A stretch of 64,000 bases of DNA from Cephalotrichum gorgonifer (lineage: Eukaryota; Ascomycota; Sordariomycetes; Microascales; Microascaceae): the NCBI GenBank assembly GCA_900312665.1, contig ONZQ02000002.1, positions 739,746 through 803,745 of the forward strand. The letters are read 5' to 3'. A program made the position numbers and the translations under genes. Positions 24,101-34,992 of this stretch are shown here, in pieces; the stretch's first letter is position 1; the number at the start of each line of letters is the position of its first letter. The notes under the pieces are model-generated. The model was given only the letters and a program-made list of their open reading frames with translations, made no database searches and was not told the DNA's origin.

Positions 24101-25047
24101 GAATATGTCCCAGTACCTGTCGTCGTCGAATACGCCCGTGTCGGTGAGTTGGTACTCGTTCTCCTTGCGCGACCGGCGGGCGTTTTCGTCAATCAGCTGC
24201 TGGTAGGGGAACTTTTTCTGTGGGTACTTGTAGAGGAACTTCATGTACGAGTGCTGGACTGGGTCAGTATCTGCAAAGCGTGGTTAATCGGGACTCTGGA
24301 GAGTAGTCATACCGTCTAGGAGCAGAGGTGGTCAGCAACAGAATAGAAGGAGGTATTCGTGGGTATGGCACGGTCCTGGGTGCTTACCGGCGTGTTATCG
24401 AGGTGGAAATGAGCCTCACGGACACCCTCGCCATGGTTCCCCTGCGAGTTCCCTAGGCCAAACAGCCGCTCCTTCAAGAAATCGCTATCCCGAGGTCAGT
24501 AAAGCTCGTCAAAGGCCGAGCCCGGAAGTTGCGCGGAGCGCGAGACGTACTCCTCTTCGTTCCAGAAGGCAAAGGCCACGTTAAGTAGTGTGTGTGTGTC
24601 CGAGACGCCGGCGATACCGTCCTCACCCCATCTGTAAGTCCTAGCCCTCGCGTCATCATGGGGGAAGTCTATGGACGGCTCGGTTAGTCTCGTAGACCGG
24701 AAGAAAGGACATCCTCCCGGGTGAAAGGGAGGGGAGTTCGTTCGTCAGCTTACAGTTCCATGCGTCGCCGTCCGCGCTGTAGTCTTCGCGGACTACACCA
24801 AAGGAAACGTTAGCATCATCGCCATCGCCATCGCCCATTGCGACGAGGGGACATCGCGGGCCTCCAGGCGCAACATCTTGGAGAGGCGGAGCGGCGGAGA
24901 GGAGACAGAGAGAGACGCACCGGTTCCCCACTGCCGCTCAGCAACGTACGGCCCCCACTTCTTCCAGTACTTCTTGCGCTCCCGGTCCTCCTTCAGCCGG
25001 TATTCCTCGCGAGTGAGGGTCTCGTTGACAGGCTCTCGGGGCGCCAT
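21181..25047 (-). CDS. GH63-like six-hairpin glycosidase (YMR196W-type)
   Basis: Nine exons keep phase: 25047-24921, 24792-24754, 24668-24551, 24484-24388, 24315-24313 (3-nt micro-exon), 24253-23626, 23522-23063, 23004-21760 and 21625-21181. They give 1053 residues. The protein has the (alpha/alpha)6-barrel signatures of GH63-related proteins, including DSWEYPWFATWDTAFH, GFLGLDNIGIFNRS, NSNWRGPIWLCVNFLL and a C-terminal CGWTGLIARMIHDTG. The sequence resembles the uncharacterised fungal protein typified by yeast YMR196W. There is no signal peptide, so it is probably cytosolic and not the ER processing glucosidase I. The last exon adds a charged, disordered tail of ~145 residues rich in Gly, Asp and Glu. 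The substrate is unknown. Convergent with PRS1. Confidence 0.88.
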
Positions 25048-26698
25048 CTCGACGCAAGGTGGGGGGTTTAGCTGGATTGGGTTGGGTCTAGATCTAGGCG
25101 GTGCTCGTCGGCGGCCGTGGCGGGTGGAGGAAGCCGTGCGATGCGACGGAACGGACGGGGCTCCGAACGGCGGCCAAATAAATGGATTCGAGAGGAGAGG
25201 AAGCAGGGATCACTGGTTAACTCGTAGACGGGGAACGGATCCCAAGTCGGCACATCCAAACTAAAGCGAAGAGGGGGAAGCGAGAAGAGCGATTGATTCT
25301 CGAGCGAAAATGCGCGAGAGGAAAGAGATGAACAAAATCAAGGAAGGGGAAGAGAGGGAGAGAGGAGGGGAAAGTGAAGATTTATGATGCAAAGCCACAC
25401 AGAAGTCGGGCCGGTGCCACGAGGGGGGGGGGGGGTGGAGGAGAGAAAAAAAAATAACCAAAATAGTACCAGGCGCGGGATTCAAAAGCTCACTCATCAA
25501 TCACCCAATTCCAATCGGACAATGGGGGGAGGGACATCGATCGAACTAAGCTATCTATTGTGACATCGCAGATAGCTTCTCGGTTGTATGACGTTCTCCT
25601 GGTCGATAACGGCGGGGCCATGTCTTGCCCCGCCATCCGGAGCTAGCCTATTCTTGCTGAAGGCGGGAAGTGATACATCTTTGTAGGTAGCCCACTCCGT
25701 ACCTGAAGATAGCAAGATGGAGTAACTCGTACCTGGACAGGTGGCGAGATGCGGCGCCCGCCTGCCTTGCGTCCATGCAAGCACTGCTCGATGGCTTTCG
25801 TCCCTGTTTTTACTCTGAATTTCCCCCCTGGGGGGGGTATTATCCTGTCTGACTGATTCTGTCTGAATGTAACTGTCGCCACTCAAATCTTCAATCCTAC
25901 CTCAATTCCAAGGATGAAAAGAGCCGCATATCCAATACATACATGTACCGCAGAATCCCACTCACCTCATCTGCTTGCGAAAAAAAACCATATCATTGTT
26001 CGCGTTCAATGTTCCAAAATAATACCCAATCCCTATCATTACTATTATTACTAGCCTACCTCATCCGAAGCTAGAGCCTAGTGTCCGTGCTCGGGTTCTA
26101 CGAGTACAGTCCGGGGGTGAGCGAGCGGAAAGACATGTACGAGGATAAATAGCCTAGTCCGGTCCTCTACCGAAATCCGACATCCGACACTCTCCACATT
26201 TGACATTTCGGAGATCGCTGTGACCAAAATAAACTTCAATGTCATTGAGAGTAAAAGGCCTCCAAAAGCTAGACAAAAAGCCCGCTGACCATATTTCCCC
26301 CACCTCTCATCCCCAGCCATGTTCCATCGCTGAAGAAGTGATCTATCTCCTCCCCCCATCCCTCCCAAAAAGCAAACGCATCATAGGCATAGAAGACGTC
26401 GCCGTGGCCGAACTCCATATGAACCACCTTAAACCACCTCCCAACCCCTCCCTTCCACCTTGGCCGCCAGTTGGTCGGCTTCGTATCTCATATCTCCTGT
26501 CCAAAAATATTACCTTCCGGTCCCCCTTGCAACCATGGATATAAGTAGTAAAACCAAGAAGCTCACTCAAATTCTGCTCCTTCCCCTCCTCAAATATATG
26601 TTCCAAATCCTCAGGAGTCTTGCGTAGATATGTTGTATACCGGGGAGAGAACAAGCCAGGAAAAGTGCCCAAGTTCCCTCCCCCTATTCCCCGTGGGC
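25048..26698. other. Intergenic stretch upstream of the GH63-like gene and downstream of the RasGEF gene
   Basis: No supportable gene. A minus-strand frame at 26343-26640 looks protein-like in part but has no ATG, so I do not call it. Poly-G (about 25422-25434) and poly-A runs occur near the GH63-like promoter. Confidence 0.45.
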
Positions 26699-29600
26699 CT
26701 ATTTGGCGAACCAGGGGAACTTCTTCTTCGTCGAATCCGAGGGCCCGCCCGTCGGGGGTTCGACCTGGACGCTGCGCTCGTAGATTTCCTTTATCAACAG
26801 CAGTTAGTTATGTTTCCCCTCACCTATCATGTATGCTACAGGAGGAAAAGGGGTGTGAAGAAAAGAAACAGGGGGGAAAAAAANNNNNNNNNNNNNNNNN
26901 NNNNNNNNNNNNNNNNNNNNNNNNNNNNNNNNNNNNNNNNNNNNNNNNNNNNNNNNNNNNNNGGGGGGGGGCAACCAACCTCCTCATCAGTCGGCATTAC
27001 AAAGTCCAAAACCAGCTCTCTCGCAACAATATGCCTCTTCAGCTTCGCGTACGCCGTCCCCTGGCTCTTCATGATCGGCAGTAGCACCTCCCCCAGGACC
27101 TCGAACTTCTTCCAGTTGATCCGGTCTCCGTCGGGCCCCACCATCGTCCTGCTCCCCTCCTCCGCCGACACCAGGTCCCGCCTGTGCAGCGGCACGAACG
27201 GTATCCTCGGCAGCGGCGAGTTCTCCCACGCGAGCCGGTACGCGAAGTGGCTCTTCTGCGTGCCCATGAGGATCACCAGCCGCGCGAAGCTCTTCTGCGT
27301 CTCGAGCGGCACGAGCGCCCGCGTCTGCGCCAGCCGGTGTATCGCCGACCCGTTTATCCCCGCCAGCACGGCCGCCAGCCCGTTGTAGTTGTTCATCTGC
27401 CTCAGCCTCATCGCGATGTTCATGAACTTCACCAGCGTCTGCGCACGGTGCTTCGCCTTGTCCCGGAGGAGGATCATGTTCGCCACCCACTTGGCCACGT
27501 GGTTGAAGTGCGAGATCATCCGGTTGACGTTCTTCAGGCTCCGGCACTTCACCTTCTCCTCCGCCGAGAGCCCCACGTGCCGCACGAAGTCGCGGATGCG
27601 GATCGACGAGAACATGACCCAGTCCATGCGCGTCATCTCCTCCGCGAGGTCCTCGTCCGGGATCCCCATGAAGCTGTGATAGCGCGGCTTGTCCATGGGA
27701 AGGTGCGCTGAGGGCTCGAGGTGTGACGCTCGCTGCTCGTATTCTTCGTAAAGCTGCACATGGCTCTGGCTCCCAAAGGAGCCGAAGTCCCTGGCCCTCG
27801 CGGCGGCGGGATCCTTGGAGGGGTCGGGGTCCATCGGGTCGTCGTCGAGCCGCAGACTACTAACGCTAGCGAGAGTCTGCGACCTGTCGTCTTTCGCTGG
27901 CGGCGTCGGCGCGAGGTCGTCCGGCTCGTCCGATACGGCCCACCATGTGTCGTCATCCTCCACCACGTAGTGTTCGAGATGGTGCCGGATCTGCCGCGCC
28001 GACGTGAAGAAGATGGGCTCCGTGGAGAGCTGTTCCACAAACTCCCGCAGGCTCCGCCTCGTCTTTGGCCGCGCGAAATCGCCGGGGTACAGCGATACCC
28101 ACTTGGCGATGACCTCGATCATCCTCAACTGCGTCGCCGTCTTGGTTAGGGCGTGTGCCGTCCTGTTGTCCTTCACGCTGTTTAGGCGGTCTAGCACGGC
28201 CGAGAACAGCTTCGACGGCGACGCGAACTGCCTGTAGAGGCATAGGAATATATCGGCGAAGCTGTGGTCCGTCTTGGTCATCCGCGGCGCTACCAGCCGG
28301 TCGACAAGCTCATCGAACGAGACGCCCGCAACCTTGGCCCCGGGCGCCTCCGTGTTTACCCCTTCGTCAGGTCGTTGGAGGAGGGGCAGGTCGTCCGAGT
28401 GGGGGTATGACTCGCCGTCCGACTCGTCCATGTCCAGGAAGGAGTCCTGCGTGGCCAGGTCCAGCCTGATGCCCGGCCTACGGAGCTGGCTCGGGACGGT
28501 CTGCGAGCCCGAGTCCACAGGCTCGCCGGCAAAGGTGCCGGCGTTGGCGGACGATCCCGGCGAGTAGTCGAATCTGGGGCTCCGGTTGGCCTGGCCGTGG
28601 TACTGGCCTCCGGATATGGGGGGGTTCGAGAAGCCGCGCACCAGGGATAGGTCGGAACTCGCGCGACTATGCTTGCTGTGCTGACTTAGAGGCCGGGCAC
28701 TATTGGTGTCGGGTGGTGCGTCGAGCTGTGCGACGGATGCTGCGCGACGGCGCGATATTCCCGATTCACTGTTGCCACCTGCGTCGTCGGAAACCATCGA
28801 GAGAGAACAGATTAGCCATGAGAGTCTCGCCGTCGGGGATTCGCCATCAGGGATGAATGATATGGGTGGGCGGGTACGGGTACGGGTACGGGTACGTGTG
28901 TCATGATGTGGTGTGTGTGTTCTGTGGTCTCGTTGGTCGCACAGGGCGGGAAAGGATGTGGAGAGACGGGACCGGGGAAGAATTTGGGGGGTCGGCCCAC
29001 CACCCTCGCTCGGGCTGCAACCCGACTCGGGTCACAAATTTGGAGGTCACAAGTCACCTACCCCTGCGATTGGCGATTACGGTGCGGATAATAGTGTTGA
29101 GACATGCACGAGAGTGCTCGGGTTTATTCGAGGAGATGTTGTAGTTGGCCACACAAGCCTTGAAGAGATCGTGATTGGCCATGCCGTCGGCGTCAACCTG
29201 CCTCGCATTCTCCGATGCGTCGCATTTGCACGCCACGAGAATCGAGGGGAGCGACGAGCTTGTCAGGGCGGCTATTGTTGCGGTTTCCAGATTAGCAATT
29301 GGTACCACGGAACGAGAGCCATGGTTGTGGTTCTGGCAATATTTGTGTCATGAGGGACGACAAGGGGGCCAAAGGGGACAAGGCACGCGAGCAAGATAGA
29401 TAGATGATGCATAGGTGGCGGCGACATGGGAGAAACAAAGTATAAAAAGAAAGAATTGAAAAAAAAAAGTAAGAAAAGAAGAAAAAAATGCCATGTAAAC
29501 GCCCTTACACAATGTCTTCGGCAGGTCCATTATGGTTTCCTTATTTGTTACGTCGTATAAGATCAGCGCGCCGTCGACTCGTGGTAGGATGTGCCCATTG

Positions 29601-30834
29601 ATCTGCTTGGGCCACTGGATCGGCTGCGAGGGCGCCATGTCGAAGTGCTCGAGGTCGAGCTCGAGTAGCGTGACGGCATAGTTGTGCTGGTCGATAACGA
29701 TCCGGAGGCTCGACGAGTTCGAGATGGGTGGGCGCGACAGGCCAAGGATGCGCTGGACGAACGACGACTTGCCCACGCCGCGGGCGCCGATGATGGCGAT
29801 ATTTAGGGACTCCATGGCGGCGTACGTGGTCTGCTCGGCGGTGCGGGGAAGCTCGCGTTAGCAGGAGGCACCATCCTGAAGGCCGGGAGAACAGCCCAGC
29901 TCGCGGCAGGCGGGGAGGGGGGGGGAGGGGGAGAAGAAAAAAAACAGAACGGGTTGATGGGATTTTGAACGAGGAGGTGGGAGAGAAAGGCTAGGGGGGG
30001 GGGGCGCCTGGGTATCGGAGGATGCTTAGTAGTGAGGTGAGACGGAAATAGCTAAACGAGTTGGGAACATTTTATGCGGGGTAGGTGTCGTTTTCCGACC
30101 GAGCAAGTCAAAGCGACCCAAAAGCATTGCATTGAAAATGAGAAAACAATTAGTCGCGCTGGCGGGGGGGAGGAGTTCAAAAACCGTACCCAATGCGGAA
30201 GACCAGTAGCAGGCTGGAACTGCCCGATAGTTAATGAGTCTCGGCAAGGAGGCGGTCGCTTGTACCGAGCTCTGAGGCTATTCTCGCCTGCCGCGCCGTG
30301 GAAGCCGCCGGTGTCGAGGTTATTATCGTCGGCGTCGGCGTTGCGGGCCGACCCTTTGAGGGGTCGTTCGCGGAGGCGCTTCTGCTGCTTTCCGAGTCGG
30401 GCGGCTGCCTCCCAGTTCTCGTACTTGTTGTAGTCGTCGACTTCTTCGTTGATCTGGGCATCCACCGACGCGGGGGCGCGGTCGTCGGCTTCGGCGCCCT
30501 CGTTCTCGTCGTCGGCGTCCGCACGGTCGGAGGAGGGCCCGACGTCTCGCAGCTTCTGGAAGAAGGGGTCGTCGACAATGGATATTATCGAGTCCCGGAA
30601 GGTCGGCGACGGTAGACAGGATATGCCGGAGACGGGCCTCGAATTGGCCGTGGTGGCGGACAAGTCGGGGGAGAAGAAGACCTGGGAGGAATCGTGGGTG
30701 AAGAGCGTGTCGGGTCGGCTCTGGCGCGCCAGCGAGTGCGAGGATGTGGTCTGGGAGCCGTGCTCGTACTCGTAAGAGTAGCTGTCGGGCCGGTGAGCTC
30801 GAGCGTCTTCATCGTCGGGCATGTCCGGCGTCAT
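26699..30834 (-). CDS. Fusion of degenerate Ras-like GTPase domain with RasGEF (CDC25-type) domain
   Basis: Five exons keep phase: 30834-30190, 29830-29509, 29271-29062, 28778-26980 and 26788-26699. They give 1021 residues. Residues 1-215 are acidic and disordered. Residues ~221-340 form a Ras-like fold with P-loop GARGVGKSS and G4-like ACKCD, but no DxxGQ motif. The segment LDAPPDTNSARP onward is disordered. A RasGEF N-terminal (REM) module lies at ~546-651 and the catalytic RasGEF at ~756-992, with FNHVAKWVANMILL, MNNYNGLAAVLAGINGSAI and PLPRIPFVPLHRRDL. The last exon ends in a basic tail, KKKFPWFAK. It should activate a Ras protein by GDP release. Intron 1 is long (359 nt), and the last intron contains the assembly gap and an unusual GTTGGT donor. 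Confidence 0.85.
26884..26962. other. Assembly gap (79 N)
   Basis: A run of N is flanked by poly-A on the left and poly-G on the right, so the true length is unknown. It lies inside the predicted last intron of the RasGEF fusion gene, between the exons ending at 26980 and starting at 26788. Confidence 0.98.
28864..28895 (+). repeat. G-tract tandem repeat, (GGGTAC)4 preceded by two more GGG tracts
   Basis: Four exact GGGTAC units lie at 28872-28895, and two more GGG tracts at 28864 and 28868. Four G-triplets with 3-nt loops meet the usual G-quadruplex pattern. The repeat is in an intron of the RasGEF fusion gene (29061-28779), so the gene's transcript carries the C-rich strand. Confidence 0.85.
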
Positions 30835-33800
30835 TGTTTCGTCCCGCGTCTAGCTCCTAGGCCCTGGGGCCCAAGGTCCTGGCTCGGCCGCGCGTGCCCG
30901 CGTCTCAGGTATGCCCCGTATGGGGCCTCTGGCAAGATGCAGTCCACGGAGGAGGGGGGGCCGTGAGCTTTTTTTCTTCTTGGGGCCGTCGAAACCGCAG
31001 GTAAAGCTCTTCGTAGTTGGCTGTGGGAGACGGACTTGGATGTTGGCAAGATTTCGCAAGATATGTAATATTCGGTAGCGCGTGTTCGTACAAGCTGCGA
31101 CAGGGTTTAATCGTTCAGTGAATTGGGTGGAAAAACCGAGGTCCAGGATATGAGGAAGGTGCGACTTCCTCTCTGTACTACAGGTACGACCACGAGTTCG
31201 AGCTCGCATGCGAAGCACACATCGGTGAAGGGTATTCTTGACGGGATACAGGATATTACATGTAGACAGCTTGGGGCACTGATGGAGCGAGCTATTGCTT
31301 GTACGTGGACGGGGAGTACTCGTAATATCGTATGAACATGATGGCACAACACTAAGAACAGTGCAAGTACAAGTGCTTGTATCCTTGCAAGCCTCTTGTT
31401 GCTTCTTCTGAGTTGTACTACGTAGTTACTTTTAGAATATTACGAAATAAACCGCCGTTGAGATTTGAGATTAGAGACAGCCCGCCAAGGAGGTCGTGGA
31501 CCCAGCAGGGATGAGGGCGTCATAAGTCGTAGCGGCGTGGTACTGAGTAGCGTGAAGACGGCTCAATGTTCCTCCACAGTCATACACGGCTCATAACTGC
31601 TCATAACCTGCAGGCACTTGAATCTGAAGCTACGAGTAATACTCGCATGCCATATGCCGTCTGGGGGCGCCGCCCACTGACACTTCGGTGGGCATTGAAT
31701 ATGTACAAACAGGTAATACACGTAACCAAGACACCAGTCCGATTCTGACATAAAAAGATACGAGGAGAATCTCTCTCTTCTGTGCCTGCGATGTTGATCC
31801 CCTTATACATACATACATGCAGACGGATGCAGGATCACTTTAGTTAGTGTAGCACTGGCAAATGAACCCGGAAGTGTCCTGCCGCCCCCAGGAAAACCTA
31901 CTTGTATAATATGCCAGCAAAATGTGCGTGCGTTGGTGAAATTAAGCCCGCAAGGATAGCCGGACCTGTGCGACTCAGGGGTAGGGGCACACTTGGTGTT
32001 ACTTCGTGCTTTGTGTTTGATGAGGAGGGTATTAATACTTGTACCAGTGCGGTTTACTGGATACTAGGATGTACATACCTTTAGGGTGGGTACCGTGTCA
32101 AGGGCATCTAGATGGACAATTCAATCCTACATTAAAGTACAAGTATTACCCCATAAACAACCCGAGAGAACTCAGGGGCTGCCGGGATCGAAAAGCAGCC
32201 ATGTGGGTTATTACGTTTCATGCCTCCTGGCCTTGTGGAACTCATCTTGCTCGTTCAGCTGCTTTTGCGCTTTCATACTTACTCACATGTCTCAGCCAGT
32301 CTCAGCCAGTCTCAGCCAGTTCTTGCCAGCTAATGGAGCTGAGTCGTGCTGGGCACGTGTGCACACCCCGCATTGATACATATCCATTCTATGACGAATA
32401 TGGGTATGAGTATATGTTAAACCTACGCGAGGAATACCCCGAACCCCGAACAAGCGGGCCGTCACCTCCTTCCATTAGTGAAGACGGGGAGATCATCACC
32501 CCACGCCAAGTGCGCGAAGAGTACACTATGTTGTACGGCTATTTCCACATCATATGGGACAGATACCCTCCTCTCTACAGAGTTGTTCCCGGGTGAATTG
32601 CTAAACCGATGCGGATGAACACCGCCCAGGCGGGAATGAGGGGAAATGATTAGAGTGTTTTATCAGTGAATACGCCAGAAACCCCCATTACAAGTATTAC
32701 GGGCTTCCGGCTCCGGGGAGAGGAGCAGCCGGAGCCGGCGGCCAGCCAGGCGGTGTGCGGAGCAGAGTCACATCTTCCCCCGGATCCCACGAAATCACCT
32801 GCAGATAACAAGTACACGTCCGCCCCTTGAATCCTTCCGTCTGGACCCTCGGGCCGCCCAGGAAAAGAATGGAACCCCAAGATGGGCCCGCCTCTCACCC
32901 TTTTCCCGCCGTTCGACCACTAATAGGAGAAGCTCGTGCATGGCGGACGGGCCGCTCCCCAAGATTCCAGTGCTATATGATAATGCACATGTGCTGACTC
33001 GCCACCTTACAAATACTCCGAATAATTATACAAATTTAAAGCAGGAGGGGAGAGCTTTTGCTCGGCTACCGGGGATGGATTCGGTCACCCTGGTTGCACG
33101 CCGCAGTCGTAATGTGTACGACACGTCGACAGGTGGAAAAGCGGGAACGGAAACGGGGAACGGGCCGAGACGGAAGTTCGACACAAACGGCTGCGAAAGG
33201 GGCAGTCCAGACAGTATCAATAGTTGTCGGATTTAGGACAGGGGAAAGATCAGAACATGCACCCTTGACATCTGGCATCGGCAAACGAAGCATGGTGCAT
33301 GATACATGATACATGATATCTGTCCAACTCTTCACTCCAGCACACCACACCGCAGCACAGCCAAATGCCAACAAACCAATAGGCGGCTCACTCTCTGCCC
33401 TCCCGGACCTGGATGCGTTCGAGCGACAGGGCCGTCCTCCCCTAGAAAGCAAATATCGCCCACAACGGCGATGACAAGTACGAGTAAGGTTGTGTGCGTG
33501 ACCTGTATCCATGCACGGCCGGTCGAGTCACCCCGAGGCCGGGGCCCTCGACCCTTTTTTGACACTCGAATCATCCCCTCTCCACGCTAGTCCTGACCGA
33601 TCGCCCGTCCGACTGCATCTAGATCTTGGCGCACCACTGCAGGACGACCACACTCACCTTGCCACGCTCACCTTGTCTCGGTTCCACTGATCAGGTGGGC
33701 AACCCCGCTGCGGGGACGAAGGGTCCATTGATGTCGCTGCCATTGAGGGGGGAGAGGGGGCAAGCCGTTGGAAGGTGAAAGTGATCGTCCGATCGACACC

Positions 33801-34992
33801 CACATTCTCCTACCGTCATGCTAGAATATCGGTAGCTTGTGATCTTCTCCTCCTTTGAGCAAGCGTGCTCACTCGTGCTAATAGATCCAAAGCCCGGCCA
33901 AAAAAATAGAATAAAACCACGACGGAAAAATAAATAAATCAAGAATGGCCCCCGTAAGAGTTCTGCATCGTGCTACTTGGCCAATATTAATACTGCCCTA
34001 CCACTGTTCCCCATCTCATAATCTGTTCCCCCCTCCCCTTCCTTCTCTAAAACTTTAAATCCAGACCCATTCGAATATCACTTCTCGATCCGGCTTAGGT
34101 CCGAATTCTTAGCGTCTCGTTTTCCCCGCCTCCGCAAAACGGTGGGAGAGGGAAGCCAGAGCTGGGAACGCAGCAGCCGCAGATTGTCCTAATATCGGTT
34201 ATGATAGGTCGACCGGGGAAGAGGACAATCGTCATACTTGCCACAGCTCCAATCGCCTTGTCAGCGGCGTGCTAGTTATCGCCCTGCCCATCTCTTGCTG
34301 CCTCATTAATGGCAACTACACTACCAATACACTTTTTCCCTCTGTCCCTGAGGGTCGACAGCTCCCCTCAGAAATTGGCATTCTCGTCTTCCTTATCCAT
34401 TTCCCTTCTCTTTTAAGTCCGCCCTCTCTTAACCCCAGTTTAGCCTCCCTTGCAAAAAAAACCCATTGAGCCTGGGGAGAGAACCAAATCTCCCTCCTAG
34501 CTCTTCCCTTCCTCGACCATTGGAACGAAGAGGAAGGCAGGTCTGGATTCTCCACAGTGGACGACGCCAAGGCAAAACCTTAAGGACCTTCTATTCCAAT
34601 ACGCCTGCACGCCCGAGGTCGAGGGCGGAGGAATCGGACGTTTGCCTTTCTAGACTGGGCGCATCGATAGTTTGCAATATCACGCTAGCGCGGCGAAACT
34701 TGGGGCGAGGGAGAGGTTTAATCAGGGAGGTGTCAGAGGGTCGACTGTTACTTTTCTTTCAGGCGACAGCCGTACTGGAGGGAAAGGCACCAGGACATAA
34801 AAGCGATTGAGGTGCCCCCCTAGCTCTAAGCTCGTCGAGGATCGCCACCAACACTTTAATATCTTCCTTTCCTCCCGTTTTCTAGTCAACCATTGTCTAT
34901 AGCCCAGTCCTCCTCACCTTGGAACATCCCTGAGGTTGACATCCTGTTTTATACCGGAAAAAAAACACTCTCATCTAAGCGACACCGACACC
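30835..34992. other. Long intergenic stretch between RasGEF fusion and unknown gene
   Basis: No supportable gene in 4.2 kb. It has a lower GC content than the genes, a 10-bp tandem triplet at 32291-32320, repeats of GATACAT near 33300, and several ACAAGTAC/GAGTAC motifs. A frame of moderate quality ends at 32596 but lacks any recognisable domain. Confidence 0.5.
32291..32320. repeat. Three exact copies of a 10-bp unit (CTCAGCCAGT)
   Basis: Three perfect head-to-tail copies lie in non-coding sequence. Array length is likely to vary between isolates. Confidence 0.9.

Noticed and set aside
26343..26672. Minus-strand frame with protein-like stretch LRKTPEDLEHIFEEGKEQN
   Set aside because: No ATG start, AT-rich codon use unlike neighbours, and it begins within 60 bases of the RasGEF stop. 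Possibly a decayed fragment.
29054..29308. Reading the GTPase middle exon from the acceptor just before AACCACAACC
   Set aside because: That acceptor gives an in-frame stop when joined to the upstream exon. The AATAG acceptor at 29272 keeps the phase and has a GCTAATC branch site.
32039..32596. 185-residue plus-strand frame
   Set aside because: It includes the 10-bp tandem repeat, has no domain and no coding bias.
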